Shown: positions 22,554-31,770 of the stretch, piece by piece
Position numbering within the stretch: position 1 is the first letter of the stretch
How the letters are laid out: the number at the start of each line of letters is the position of its first letter
DNA from: Leptofilum sp041748655
GTDB lineage: Bacteria; Chloroflexota; Anaerolineae; Promineifilales; Promineifilaceae
NCBI GenBank assembly: GCA_041748655.1
Contig: JBGTCV010000136.1
Span: 1 to 64,000 of the forward strand
Direction of reading: 5' to 3'
DNA: 64,000 bases
Program-made: the position numbers and the translations under genes
The notes under the pieces: generated by a model
Database searches by the model: none
What the model saw: only the letters and a program-made list of their open reading frames with translations
Told to the model about the DNA's origin: nothing

Positions 22554-24143
22554 TTACGGGTCAATCGCGTTGATCTCACCCCGGCAGACGCACGCTTCGC
22601 GGCTAACGGTGCCGCGTACCAGCAGGCCATCATACTCGGAGCCGAGTCCTTGCGAAATCCAGCCCGCCATGTTGAAGGCGAGCACGCCGTCGGCGGCAAC
22701 CCAACGGCCGTTATAAGACCGGGCTACGTGTAGATGCGTGCCGTTGGAAAAGCCGCCCTCGCAGGAAGGGTGCCCCAGCCGGTCGCCGGTTTGCACAGGG
22801 GTGCCCACCGGAATCCGGTCTCGTGTTTCCAGGTGCATGTAGGTGATGGCCCAGCCGGTGCCCGCAAAACCATCGGCGGGTTGGTTGGGCAGATCCAAAT
22901 CCACTACCACCGCGCCAAAATCGCTGCGGGTGACGATGCCATCGGCCATCGCCGTCACCCAGCTGTCTGACTGTACGCAGCCGAGCTGGTCAGACGGGGG
23001 GGCAAAATCGAGCGCAGCCCAGGAAGAGCCAGCCGCCCAACCACCGTGCGGCCCGCCCGTATAATACCAGGTCTCGTCGCTGCTCCAGGGGAGCTGGAGG
23101 CTGGGCTGGCGCAAATCGGCAGGCCACAGCGGATCGACGGTATAGGCGAACGGGTTGCCAAACAGCTGGCTGTAGGTGGCCCAGAAGCCATCTGGCCCGG
23201 CTTCTTGCAGCCAGGTTGCGTAGGTGGCATCGCTGTGGGCGCTGAGCCATTTTTGCACCCCGGCCGTGCCGTGGTTGATAGTGGGTTCGTAGCCAATCCG
23301 GGTACCATCGGCGATGGTGAACGCGTTGAGGCCGCCTTCGGAACGGCCGTAAAATCCCCAGTTTAGTTCATTGGCCGCCCAGCTAAGCTGGGCATACAGG
23401 CCCGGCTGGCTGCTGGCCCGGTAGCCCATCGGGAACTGCTCTACCACGCCGACTGGCTGGCTGAGCCACCGGGCGCGGTGTTCCAGCGCGGCCAGCAGCA
23501 GCCGGGGGTTGACGCTGTAGCGATGGGCCACCAGGGAGACAATTTCTGGCCCGGCCAGCAGCTGATTTTCTACCACTTCTTCGTAATTGAGCAGGTAGCC
23601 ATTGTACAGGGTGGCAAACTGGCGCACGTCGAAGCCGATGGCGGCGGGCCCGTACACCAGCTCGCTATCTGGGATGATTTTGAAGGCTGGCCCTAGCTGG
23701 GAAGCGGCGGTGGGTACCAGCAGCGATTGACCTATAGCTAGTAAATTGCTGTTGTCCAGCTGGTTGGTCGCCACAATTTGCTCAATGGAGGCGCCGTACA
23801 GCTGGGCGATGTAGCCTAAGGTTTCTCCGGCGCTCACGATGTGGGTTGTGGCGGCGGCGTTGGTGGTTACGGCCGTTCCATGCGGCGGATCGGGCGTGGG
23901 GGTGCCAAAATAGGTGGGTCGGGCCACCGCATCGGCGGGCGAGAGTTCGGGGGTAGGGGGAATGGGCCCGCTGCCGCTAAACGGCGTGAGCATAGGTGTG
24001 GGGGGTGGTACGTGGGTTGGGCCAGGGGTGACAAAGATGGCCGTTTCCGGGTCGGGCCGTTCGCAGCTAACCAGTAGAAGTAAAAAAAGCAGCAGAAGTA
24101 GATGGCTGGGAAACGGCCGTTGAATGGGCGAGAAAAAGATCAT
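22554..24143 (-). CDS. LysM and M23 peptidase-domain lipoprotein
   Basis: A protein of about 529 residues with a hydrophobic signal and lipobox L-V-S-C-E. A Thr/Pro-rich linker leads to one LysM domain (S-A-G-E-T-L-G-Y-I-A-Q-L-Y-G). After a long middle region of unknown fold comes an M23-like lysostaphin fold (V-V-V-D-L-D, then S-N-G-T-H-L-H-V-A-R). The first His of the usual H-x(3)-D metal pair is not obvious (D-F-G-A-V-V-V-D), so it could be a non-cleaving, EnvC-like activator. LysM suggests binding to glycan strands. The ATG at 24143 is preferred over an upstream TTG at 24161. Confidence 0.85.
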   Translation of the reverse strand: MIFFSPIQRPFPSHLLLLLFLLLLVSCERPDPETAIFVTPGPTHVPPPTPMLTPFSGSGPIPPTPELSPADAVARPTYFGTPTPDPPHGTAVTTNAAATTHIVSAGETLGYIAQLYGASIEQIVATNQLDNSNLLAIGQSLLVPTAASQLGPAFKIIPDSELVYGPAAIGFDVRQFATLYNGYLLNYEEVVENQLLAGPEIVSLVAHRYSVNPRLLLAALEHRARWLSQPVGVVEQFPMGYRASSQPGLYAQLSWAANELNWGFYGRSEGGLNAFTIADGTRIGYEPTINHGTAGVQKWLSAHSDATYATWLQEAGPDGFWATYSQLFGNPFAYTVDPLWPADLRQPSLQLPWSSDETWYYTGGPHGGWAAGSSWAALDFAPPSDQLGCVQSDSWVTAMADGIVTRSDFGAVVVDLDLPNQPADGFAGTGWAITYMHLETRDRIPVGTPVQTGDRLGHPSCEGGFSNGTHLHVARSYNGRWVAADGVLAFNMAGWISQGLGSEYDGLLVRGTVSREACVCRGEINAIDP

Positions 24144-24250
24144 TTGATAAATTGTACCCAAGAGTTGGCAATGCGTGAAATGCTTTTTCCAATGACGTCG
24201 TTGGGCGTTTACGGTAGAATCAACGGCGCTTTATTTTTAAGGAAGAGAAC

Positions 24251-24910
24251 ATGCAGGCAAATTACGTACAACGATTACGCTTAATTTTTAGTAAAGGTGG
24301 CCCCGCACGTTACATCAGCCACCTGGATTTGGCGCGGACGCTGGAGCGGGCGCTGAACCGGGCCAAAATCCCTGTGTCGTACACGCAGGGGTTTAACCGT
24401 CGTCCCCGGATGCAGATGGCCACGGCGCTGCCGTTGGGCTATACCAGTGAATATGAACTGGCCGATATTATGATGGCGGAAGCGATGGAGCCAGAGCTGG
24501 CGCGGCAGCAGCTGATGGCCAGGATGGCTCCAGGCATTGTTATTTTGCAGGTGCAAGATGTGCCGATCAACGCCCCATCGCTGCAATCGGTGACGCAATC
24601 GTCCACTTACGTGGCTACACCGCTAGACCCGGTTGATTTCGCTGCTTTGCAGACCACCATTGCGGAAATTTTGGCGGCTGAAAAGCTGGAACGGAAGCGA
24701 GAGCGTCGGGGCAAAATAAAACGTTATGATTTACGGCCGTTAATCCTCAACCTCGCTGCCGAACAAGACCCCGATGGGCAAGTCCACATCCAGATGAACC
24801 TCTGCCTGGAACCGTCTAAAACGGGCCGCCCGGATGAAGTTCTGGAAGCGCTGGGCTTTGATGCGCTGGATATGCGGATTCACCGCACGGGCATGGAATT
24901 AAATGGTTAA
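24251..24910 (+). CDS. TIGR03936/DUF2344 radical-SAM-associated protein
   Basis: A 219-residue DUF2344 protein with the diagnostic start R-L-R-L-I-F-S-K-G-G-P-A-R-Y-I-S-H-L-D and G-F-N-R-R-P-R-M. In many bacteria this domain is fused to, or follows, a B12-binding radical SAM protein, and the unit lies near rne/rng and rplU. Here neither partner is in the window, so it stands alone. AAGGA precedes the ATG. Its stop overlaps the next start by one base (TAATG), so the two are translated together. The biochemical role is unknown. Confidence 0.88.
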   Translation: MQANYVQRLRLIFSKGGPARYISHLDLARTLERALNRAKIPVSYTQGFNRRPRMQMATALPLGYTSEYELADIMMAEAMEPELARQQLMARMAPGIVILQVQDVPINAPSLQSVTQSSTYVATPLDPVDFAALQTTIAEILAAEKLERKRERRGKIKRYDLRPLILNLAAEQDPDGQVHIQMNLCLEPSKTGRPDEVLEALGFDALDMRIHRTGMELNG

Positions 24911-25758
24911 TGGTAAATTGTAAATGGTTATGGGTGGGGCTGTTGGCTTTGCTGACGCTGGCTTGTCAGGTGGCCGTTCCGCCCACCCCCCTCGTTAATC
25001 AACCGCCGACGTTGCAACCGACCCCCACGCTGCAACTGCCCGCAGCGCCACAGGCCACCGCAACCGCTGCCCCGCCGCTGGACAGCGGTTGGGAACCGCT
25101 TCAGCCGGGCCTGGAGCGGCGCACGGTGCAGCTGTTGGCGGAAAACGGCCGTCCCGCCGAACAGCTCACCCTCTTGCGCATAGACCCCGCTTTGTTTGAT
25201 TTTCGCCTCGGCTACAGCCCTGGCCTGCCCAAAACGTTGGCCACGTGGCAGGCCGAAACGGGGGCATTGATTGTGGTCAATGGCGGCTTTTTCACCGAGG
25301 CCTATGTGGCGACGGGCTTGATTATCGTGGACGGGCAGGCCAGCGGCAGCAGCTACGTGGGGTTTGGCGGCATGGTGACGATGGGGGACGGTGGGGTAGA
25401 GGTAAGATCGCTGCGGGAACGGCCGTACGCCCCCACAGAATCCTTCGACTACGCCCTGCAATCTTTCCCCATGCTGGTGCTGAACGGGGAATCGGCCTAC
25501 CAAAACCCAGACCTGGACAGAGCGCGGCGCACGGTGGTGGGGGTGGATGAGGACGGCCGGCTCCTCCTCATCCTGGCCACAAGGGGCAGCTTTACCCTGA
25601 CCGAATTCAGCAGCACCCTCGCCAGCGCCGACTTTGGCCTGGTCAACGCCCTCAACCTCGACGGCGGCACCTCCACCGGCCTTATCCTGGCCAATCCCCC
25701 GGAAAGCATCCCCGCCTTCCTTGCCGTCCCCAGCGTCATCACCATTTCCCCAAAATAA
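24910..25758 (+). CDS. Phosphodiester glycosidase-family (NAGPA-like) lipoprotein
   Basis: A 282-residue lipoprotein with lipobox L-A-C-Q and a Pro/Thr-rich linker. The catalytic-type domain resembles the NAGPA/DUF2233 family: V-V-N-G-G-F-F (typical N-G-G-F/Y-F motif), later R-R-T-V-V-G-V-D and N-A-L-N-L-D-G-G-T-S-T-G. Family members cleave phosphodiester-linked sugars, for instance on sporulation or wall polymers. Translation is coupled to the DUF2344 gene through a TAATG overlap, although a functional link between the two is not known. Confidence 0.87.
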   Translation: MVNCKWLWVGLLALLTLACQVAVPPTPLVNQPPTLQPTPTLQLPAAPQATATAAPPLDSGWEPLQPGLERRTVQLLAENGRPAEQLTLLRIDPALFDFRLGYSPGLPKTLATWQAETGALIVVNGGFFTEAYVATGLIIVDGQASGSSYVGFGGMVTMGDGGVEVRSLRERPYAPTESFDYALQSFPMLVLNGESAYQNPDLDRARRTVVGVDEDGRLLLILATRGSFTLTEFSSTLASADFGLVNALNLDGGTSTGLILANPPESIPAFLAVPSVITISPK

Positions 25759-25791
25759 AAAAAACAGCCCACCAGAATTGGTGAGCTGTTT
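25752..25791. terminator. Bidirectional terminator between the glycosidase gene and nrdJ
   Basis: AAACAGCCCACCA and TGGTGAGCTGTTT pair with one mismatch around GAAT. On the minus strand the stem is followed by eight T, so it ends nrdJ transcription well. On the plus strand the tail is short. Confidence 0.85.
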
Positions 25792-25795
25792 GGGC

Positions 25796-25838
25796 GGGCA
25801 ATTACGAAATTGCCCAATTACTCAATTACTCAATTGCA
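25796..25838. repeat. TAATTGAG-family repeat after nrdJ
   Basis: Repeated CAATTACT words lie between the nrdJ stop codon (25841-25843) and its terminator. Confidence 0.7.
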
Positions 25839-25840
25839 TC

Positions 25841-28159
25841 CTAAACATCGCAGTTGCCCGACATGCAGGCCAGCTCCTGCGCTGCGGTGGTGAGATCTTC
25901 TTCCTCGTAGCGGTAAATCTTGGAGAAGTCGATTTCTGGGAATTTGGCCGCCAGTTGGGCGTACTCCTCAGCGTCGATTTCGATGTAGGGCATCTGGTCG
26001 TACTGGGCGTCGAAGGCGGGCAGGAAGGCCATGCCGCCAATCTTGTCCTGATGCTCCCAAATCCAGCGGATCACGTCCAGCACTTCATGCTCCCGATAAG
26101 TAATCGTGACGCTGGGATTGTGCTCCGTGTAATGGATTTTGTTTTGCAGCCAGAATTCGCACTGCTCCAGCGCCGAGCGGTCGTTGCGAGTAATGGCCTC
26201 TTCGGGCGATTTGACCGGGAAGTGAACCACCCAGGTCGTCGCGCCATCGCGGGTCTGGCCATTTTCTGGGTCCAGCGGCGCACCGGCGTCTTGCAGTACC
26301 TTGAAGACGGGGCTGTGTGCCCCCACGCGTACGTTGCGCACGTAGTAGGGCGCCCAACGAGCGTGCAGCCCGGAGGCGGAGTTCACCAGCTGCGAGGAGT
26401 TGCCCGACGGCTTGACGCAGGTCACAGCGGCTGATTGGTTGATCCCCAGCATGGCAGCGTACTGTTTGTTCGTTTCCACAGCCACCAGTTGCAATTTGGA
26501 CTGGATTTCCGGGTCCTGAGCCGCCGGGCTGTCCATCTGCCCGTTCAGATCAACGCCCAGCAATCTTTCCTCCTGGGAGTTTTGCTGCCACTGGGGCCGT
26601 AAGCCGGGAAAATGCGTCGCCATCGACTGAATCGTGCCGATGATGGCCGCCAGCTCCACCTTTTCCTTGAGCGTTTCGTAGGTGTCGTCGGCGCGGGCAA
26701 TGGCGCTGGTGAGGTTGCAGAATTGGTAGGGTCTCAACAAAATCTCACCGCATGGATTGGTGCCAAACTCAGCTGCCTTGCGCCGCACTGGCCGATTTTC
26801 AATCGCCGCTTTTCGGTTGAAGATACCCGGCTCGCCGCGCTCCGATTCCACCATGTCCAGCACAAAGCGGGTGATTTCTGCCTGGCTCAGTTCGCGCGAG
26901 GGCCACACGGCCGAATTGTTGGCATTCCAGCGCTGGCTGTTGCTGCGCCAGAAGTCGCCATCCTTGCAGTGGCGCATTTCCAGATCGTCGTAATCAAACA
27001 GGGAGATCATAGCTGTCCGCCTCACGCCGCCGGAAACGGCCGCATCTCCCACCGCACACATGATATCATGGGCGTCTAACGGCCGTAAAAAGCCACCTTG
27101 CCGCGAAATAATCCGGGAACGGGCAAAATCGAGCATCTGGCGCAGCGGCTCTGGCCCGGAAGCCCGGCCACCCTTCACCCGCAGTGGCGAGCCGATGGGG
27201 CGCACCTCGGAATAATCAAACTTGATATCTTCCCCCTGGAACCAGGCGGTCAGGCCCAGGCGCACCGCTTCGGCCCACCCTTCAGACGAGTCATCCACCA
27301 CGTGGGTCGTGGCAAGTTGCCCGCTTTGGCGCGCGATGCGGGGGAACTTTTCTACATACTGCCGCTCCACAGAAAAGCCTACGCCGCAGCCGCTCATGGA
27401 GATTATCAGCGCTTCGACAAAGGAGTCGATGCTGTCTACCGGCATGTAGGAGCAGTTGTAGACGGCAATGTTGTTGCGCCGGGCAGCCGGACCAGCCATC
27501 GCCAGCAGCCGCATGGAGGGCATCACTTTCATGTTGAGGATGGCGTCGCGGATGCGCTCATATGTTTCGGCAGGCAGGCGGTCTTCCGACAGCTCTTTGA
27601 GGTAGTCGGTGGCTCGATTCACCGTTTCCAACCATGTTTCACGACGGCCTAAATCATAGTTGAAGCGGGAATATTTATCGTAGAATTGGAATTTTTGCAG
27701 CTGGGTGGGGAAATACGGGTCTGATTTGGCAAACGCTTCCCGCACTTCGTCCGGGACGGGACGTTTGGTGCGCATTTTGGCATGTTCGGCGCGGTACAGA
27801 ATGTAATGTTTGGCGGCCTCGTATTCGCCAGCCGCTTGCAGCACCATTTCCACGATGTCCTGCACCCCTTCCACGGTGGGCAGGTCATATTTGGCGGCCA
27901 CCACGTTGACGACCTGATGGGTGATATCGGAAACGGCCGTTTTCGGCTCAACATTCAGGCTGGCAAAGCATTTTTCCAGGGCTTTTTCGATAAGGCTGAT
28001 GTTGAATGGGACGATACGGCCGTCTCGCTTCACAATACTTTGGGGTACGGCGACCTTAAAATAAATACTGTTTTCACTCAGATGAGCCCCATTGCCATTT
28101 TTATCATTGCCGTTACTGGGTTTTGCCAGCAATTTTTCTTGCGTTTGTTGTTCAGACAT
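25841..28159 (-). CDS. nrdJ: Adenosylcobalamin-dependent (class II) ribonucleotide reductase
   Basis: A 772-residue enzyme that makes deoxyribonucleotides with a B12 radical and needs no oxygen. An ATP-cone comes first (I-V-K-R-D-G-R-I-V-P-F-N near 40-50). The barrel has N-C-S-Y-M-P, the N-P-C-G-E-I motif and C-V-K-P-S-G-N. The C-terminal thiol pair is A-C-M-S-G-N-C-D-V. Length and layout fit the monomeric RTPR-like branch. AAGGAG precedes the ATG. It lies 123 bases after nrdR on the same strand, which implies cotranscription and NrdR control. No B12 riboswitch is visible in the gap. Confidence 0.94.
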   Translation of the reverse strand: MSEQQTQEKLLAKPSNGNDKNGNGAHLSENSIYFKVAVPQSIVKRDGRIVPFNISLIEKALEKCFASLNVEPKTAVSDITHQVVNVVAAKYDLPTVEGVQDIVEMVLQAAGEYEAAKHYILYRAEHAKMRTKRPVPDEVREAFAKSDPYFPTQLQKFQFYDKYSRFNYDLGRRETWLETVNRATDYLKELSEDRLPAETYERIRDAILNMKVMPSMRLLAMAGPAARRNNIAVYNCSYMPVDSIDSFVEALIISMSGCGVGFSVERQYVEKFPRIARQSGQLATTHVVDDSSEGWAEAVRLGLTAWFQGEDIKFDYSEVRPIGSPLRVKGGRASGPEPLRQMLDFARSRIISRQGGFLRPLDAHDIMCAVGDAAVSGGVRRTAMISLFDYDDLEMRHCKDGDFWRSNSQRWNANNSAVWPSRELSQAEITRFVLDMVESERGEPGIFNRKAAIENRPVRRKAAEFGTNPCGEILLRPYQFCNLTSAIARADDTYETLKEKVELAAIIGTIQSMATHFPGLRPQWQQNSQEERLLGVDLNGQMDSPAAQDPEIQSKLQLVAVETNKQYAAMLGINQSAAVTCVKPSGNSSQLVNSASGLHARWAPYYVRNVRVGAHSPVFKVLQDAGAPLDPENGQTRDGATTWVVHFPVKSPEEAITRNDRSALEQCEFWLQNKIHYTEHNPSVTITYREHEVLDVIRWIWEHQDKIGGMAFLPAFDAQYDQMPYIEIDAEEYAQLAAKFPEIDFSKIYRYEEEDLTTAAQELACMSGNCDV

Positions 28160-28282
28160 CGATACTCCATCTCCTTGTTGTGGATTTACCTACCAATAAT
28201 TGTGTTTTCCAATGCATGGTCTGGGAAAGCTTGTTGATTCAGTTTTGGGTGAGACGGCCGTTTTTGGCACTGCAAACGGCCG

Positions 28283-28735
28283 TTAGCGGGCTTCGAGCAA
28301 GCGGTCAATCTCCTTCCGAATTGACTCCAGATCATCAAAACCTAAATAGACCGTGGCGTAACGAATATAGGCCACCTCATCCAAATCCTTCAGCTTTTTG
28401 ATGACCAGATCGCCTGCCATATGGCTGGAAACTTCTGCCTTTCCCGACTGTTGCAGTTCCGCCTCTACCTCGCCTGCGATGCGCTCAATGTCGGCGGCGG
28501 CCACCGGCCGCTTGGCACAGGCCACCTTAATCCCCCCCATCAGCTTCTCCCGGGAGAACTCTTCGCGGGTGCCGTCTTGCTTCACCAGCATCGGCGTGGC
28601 CAGGATGGGGCGCTCGTAAGAGCTGAACCGCTCTTTGCATTTGTCGCACACCCGCCGCCGCCGCGTGCCGCCGCGCGTGTCGTGGCTGGTGTCGATAACG
28701 CGCGTTTTTTCGTTATCACAATAGGGGCATTTCAC
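28283..28735 (-). CDS. nrdR: Transcriptional repressor NrdR
   Basis: A 150-residue repressor with an N-terminal zinc ribbon (C3-P-Y-C6 and C30-D-K-C33) and an ATP-cone (residues about 49-140). NrdR senses ATP/dATP and represses ribonucleotide reductase genes. The start is GTG, read as M-K-C-P-Y-C, with AGGAG about 10 bases upstream. It heads the nrdR-nrdJ unit, a common pairing. Possible operators lie in the upstream gap. Confidence 0.96.
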   Translation of the reverse strand: MKCPYCDNEKTRVIDTSHDTRGGTRRRRVCDKCKERFSSYERPILATPMLVKQDGTREEFSREKLMGGIKVACAKRPVAAADIERIAGEVEAELQQSGKAEVSSHMAGDLVIKKLKDLDEVAYIRYATVYLGFDDLESIRKEIDRLLEAR

Positions 28736-29151
28736 CTGAGAACTCTCCTGATGGCCAAAAAACCAGATATGGGATTGTATTGATATTTTGTCGAGTTGCC
28801 GCCATATATGGGGGTTATCACTGAGAATCCCCCTAGATTTGGTACAATGAGCTGCATTATAGCATACGGCCGTTTACCTGACAAGCAAAAAAAGCGTGAG
28901 GAAACCTTAAAGAATTAAACCGTTGTTAACCTGCTGTTAAACGGCCGTTTACCTAGTTTTAGAACATCTGTGTGGGCTTAAAAAGAGCCAGTTCAGGCTG
29001 TTTGGGGCATCTTTTGGCGTGAAAATGGGGGGCTTCTGTACGATATTAGGAACACAGAGTTACGCGGAGAAAGACGGAGTTTCACAGAGATAGAGGGGAA
29101 ATCTCCGTGAAACTCTGCGCCTGCTCTGTGAAACTCTGTGTTCCTGTTTTT
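28736..29151. other. Intergenic gap nrdR-ftsZ
   Basis: About 416 bases without a gene. Two similar 10-base dyads, CCAGATATGG (28763-28772) and CCATATATGG (28802-28811), lie 39 bases apart upstream of nrdR. They are weak candidates for NrdR boxes, which are usually about three helical turns apart. Two ACGGCCGT sites lie near 28866 and 28940. A CACAGAGTTTC-family repeat fills 29048-29144. Confidence 0.6.
29048..29144. repeat. CACAGAGTTTC-family inverted repeat after ftsZ
   Basis: AGGAACACAGAGTT at 29048-29061 pairs with AACTCTGTGTTCCT at 29131-29144, with further CACAGAG/CTCTGTG and GGAG/CTCC pairs inside. It begins 7 bases beyond the ftsZ stop. A sister copy is at 36354-36457. Confidence 0.85.
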
Positions 29152-30300
29152 TTACTCTTTCTTCTTGCGCAAAAAGGCCGGGATATCCAGATCGTTTACC
29201 TGGAAAGACGGCCGTTCCACCCGTTCTTCTCTGATGGGTGGGGCAGTGGGGCGGCTTACCGACTGGCGTACCGGCTCCCGCTGCGGCAGTCGACTTTCGG
29301 CGCGAGACATCTGCCGCATCATGGGCGCGCCATGTTCAAAACCCGTAGCAATCACCGTGATGCGAATTTCATCTTCCATCGCTTCGTCAATCACCGCGCC
29401 AAAGATCATGTTCACATCCGGGTGAGCCGTTTCGCGGATAATAGCCGCAGCGTGATTGATTTCATACAGACTCAAATTATTACCGCCCGTCACGTTAAAC
29501 AGAATGCCGCGTGCGCCTGCAATCGTCACGTCCAGCAGCTTGCTGGCCAACGCCTCTTCCGCCGCAATGCGCGCCCGATCTTCACCCGTGCCTCGGCCCA
29601 CGGCCATCAGCGCCGCGCCACCCATCGACATGATCGTCTGCACGTCGGCGAAGTCCAGGTTAATCAGGCCCGGCACGGTGATCAGTTCGCTGATCCCTTG
29701 AATGCCCTGACGCAGCACATCATCGGCCATTTTGAAGGAGTCCATGAGCGAAACGCGGCGATCGGCCGTTTCCAGCAGGCGGTCGTTCGGAATCACAATC
29801 AGCGTATCGACATGCTCTTTCAGCTGCTCGATGCCCGTTTCAGCTGCCCGCATCCGCTGCGCCCCTTCAAAGCTGAACGGTTTTGTCACCACACCAATGG
29901 TCAACGCCCCTTCTTCGCGGGCAATCTTGGCCACCAGCGGGCTGGCTCCCGTGCCGGTGCCACCGCCCATACAGGCCGTCACAAACACCATATCGGAGCC
30001 TTGCAGCAGTTCATGCAGCTCTTCCACCGACTCTTCGGCCGCTTTGGTGCCAACCTCCGGCTTGCCGCCAGAACCCAACCCCCGCGTGGTGCGTTCGCCA
30101 ATAGTCACCCGCTGCCGCGCCTGGCTGGCCATCAGCGCCTGCTGGTCGGTGTTAATCGCGATAAAATCAACCCCGGCAATGTTTTCGGCGATCATCCGGT
30201 TGACAGCATTGCTGCCCCCACCGCCAACGCCCACTACCCGAATCAAGGCATTGCCTTCCGTCTCTGGCATTCTTTGAATTTTTGCAGTTTTTTGGTTCAT
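29152..30300 (-). CDS. ftsZ: Cell division protein FtsZ
   Basis: A 382-residue tubulin-like GTPase that forms the division ring. The tubulin signature G-G-G-T-G-T-G is at 112-118, with V-G-V-G-G-G-G-S-N-A near the start. The conserved C-terminal peptide D-L-D-I-P-A-F-L-R binds FtsA and other partners, and is preceded by a disordered linker. A GAGGGG site precedes the ATG. It is the last dcw gene, 95 bases after ftsA. The gap between them holds a CAGTAAT-family repeat. Its polymerisation is the target of MinC at 2642-3352. Confidence 0.98.
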   Translation of the reverse strand: MNQKTAKIQRMPETEGNALIRVVGVGGGGSNAVNRMIAENIAGVDFIAINTDQQALMASQARQRVTIGERTTRGLGSGGKPEVGTKAAEESVEELHELLQGSDMVFVTACMGGGTGTGASPLVAKIAREEGALTIGVVTKPFSFEGAQRMRAAETGIEQLKEHVDTLIVIPNDRLLETADRRVSLMDSFKMADDVLRQGIQGISELITVPGLINLDFADVQTIMSMGGAALMAVGRGTGEDRARIAAEEALASKLLDVTIAGARGILFNVTGGNNLSLYEINHAAAIIRETAHPDVNMIFGAVIDEAMEDEIRITVIATGFEHGAPMMRQMSRAESRLPQREPVRQSVSRPTAPPIREERVERPSFQVNDLDIPAFLRKKKE

Positions 30301-30319
30301 TTTCTTTACCCCTCTTTTT

Positions 30320-30388
30320 CAGTAATCAGTTATTCGGTAATCAGTAAGTCAGTTCACTGATTACTGACCTACTGATTACTGTTCACTG
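30320..30388. repeat. CAGTAATCAGT-family inverted repeat between ftsA and ftsZ
   Basis: CAGTAATCAGT words on one side and ACTGATTACTG words on the other form a dyad. The ftsZ ribosome site follows immediately on the minus strand. Confidence 0.82.
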
Positions 30389-30395
30389 TCCGTTA

Positions 30396-31610
30396 CTATC
30401 CCGGCAATAATGCCTTCAAAATCGATCCCATCTTGCGCCCCCATTCCCGGTTTTGGGTGCGCGGCTGGTAAAGCTGATTGTCGCTCATGGCCCAGTGCAG
30501 CAGGCCAACGCTGGTAGCGTAGGCGGGTGAATGGAGCTTGTCTACCATCCCTACCAGATTTTGCGGCTGGGCGACGCGGGCGGGCACGTTCAGCACCCGT
30601 TCGGCCACTTCGGTGATGCCGCGCAGTTGGGCGCTGCCGCCGGTGAGGACGATGCCAGCGGGCAGCAGGCCATCGTAGCCAGAGCGCTGGATATCTTCCA
30701 AAATGTGCTGGAAAATCTCCTCCACGCGGGCTTCGATGACGTGGGCCAAATCTTGCCGCCCCACCTGAATCTTTTCACCGCCAAACGGCTCCACGGTGAA
30801 AAGTGTGTTGGCGTCGATTTTGTCGGGACGGCAGTCACCAAACTGAATTTTGACCTGTTCGGCCACGTCGTATGGGGCGCGCAAGCCGATAGCAATGTCG
30901 TTGCTGATGTGGTAGCCGCCGATGGGGATGACGTGAGTGTGCCACACTTTGCCCTGCATGTAGAGGGCAATATCGGTGGTGCCCCCGCCAATGTCGGCCA
31001 CGATGACGCCCATTTCCCGCTCGTTGGGGTCCAGCACCGCTTCACCGGAGGCCAGGGCGTTCAGCACAAATTCACTGCTTTTGATGCCCACATTGTCGGC
31101 GCAGCGGGTGAGGTTTTGCAGGGCAGGGCGGGCGGCGGTGACGATATGGGTTTCTACTTCCAGCCGGAAGCCGTGCATCCCAATCGGGTTGCGCACGCCG
31201 TCGTGCTCATCGATGGTGTAGCTGCGGGGGATGAGGTGGACAATTTGCCGGTTGGGCGGCACGGGGATCGCCTGGGCCACGTCCAGGGCGCGTTCGATGT
31301 CGGACACGGTGACGCCTGCCTCGTTGCGGCCGATGGCCACGATGCCCTTGTTGTTGGTGGAGCTGATATGCTCGCCCGCCATGCTGATGATCGCCTGGGA
31401 GAGATCGTAGCCGGAGGTTTGCTCTGCCTGCTCCACGGCCTGCGCCAGCGCCTGCGATGCCTCGCTGACGTCGATGACCATGCCCTTGCGCATGCCGCGT
31501 GCCGCCGCCTGCCCCAGCCCAATGATTTGGAGACGGCCGTCTCGCACCTCACCCACTAGGGCACACACCTTGGTTGTGCCAATGTCCAGTCCAAAAATAA
31601 TGTCTGCCAT
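30396..31610 (-). CDS. ftsA: Cell division protein FtsA
   Basis: A 404-residue actin-like ATPase that tethers FtsZ to the membrane. Motifs: F-G-L-D-I-G-T-T-K-V near the start, V-A-D-I-G-G-G-T-T-D-I-A as the phosphate-2 loop, and L-T-G-G-S-A-Q-L-R-G. The C-terminal end (W-G-R-K-M-G-S-I-L-K-A-L-L-P) can form the amphipathic membrane helix. GAGGG lies upstream of the ATG, directly next to the repeat in the ftsQ-ftsA gap. Confidence 0.97.
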   Translation of the reverse strand: MADIIFGLDIGTTKVCALVGEVRDGRLQIIGLGQAAARGMRKGMVIDVSEASQALAQAVEQAEQTSGYDLSQAIISMAGEHISSTNNKGIVAIGRNEAGVTVSDIERALDVAQAIPVPPNRQIVHLIPRSYTIDEHDGVRNPIGMHGFRLEVETHIVTAARPALQNLTRCADNVGIKSSEFVLNALASGEAVLDPNEREMGVIVADIGGGTTDIALYMQGKVWHTHVIPIGGYHISNDIAIGLRAPYDVAEQVKIQFGDCRPDKIDANTLFTVEPFGGEKIQVGRQDLAHVIEARVEEIFQHILEDIQRSGYDGLLPAGIVLTGGSAQLRGITEVAERVLNVPARVAQPQNLVGMVDKLHSPAYATSVGLLHWAMSDNQLYQPRTQNREWGRKMGSILKALLPG

Positions 31611-31628
31611 ATTCCAATACCCTCTTTT

Positions 31629-31743
31629 TCAGTGAGTCAGTAATCAGTGAGTCAGTAATCAGTAGGTCTGTAATCAGTAGGTCAGTAATCAGTTTTTAGT
31701 TCACTTTTTACTGATTACTGTTTTACTAAACACTGATTACTGG
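31629..31743. repeat. CAGTAATCAGT-family repeat between ftsQ and ftsA
   Basis: At least five CAGTAAT/CAGTGAG/CAGTAGG words are followed by ACTGATTACTG copies, making a long dyad. It ends against a short GGAGATTG/AGTCTCCAAT dyad near 31741-31765. Confidence 0.82.
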
Positions 31744-31770
31744 AGATTGCGACCTCAAGTCTCCAATGAT

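Noticed and set aside
28160..28282. Cobalamin riboswitch ahead of nrdJ
   Set aside because: A B12-dependent enzyme invites the idea, but the 123-base gap is too short and I see no B12-box.
29107..30360. 417-codon frame on the plus strand
   Set aside because: Antisense to ftsZ and starting in a repeat; not protein-like.
31629..31743. CRISPR-like array
   Set aside because: Words repeat every 7-8 bases with no unique spacers, and no cas genes are near.
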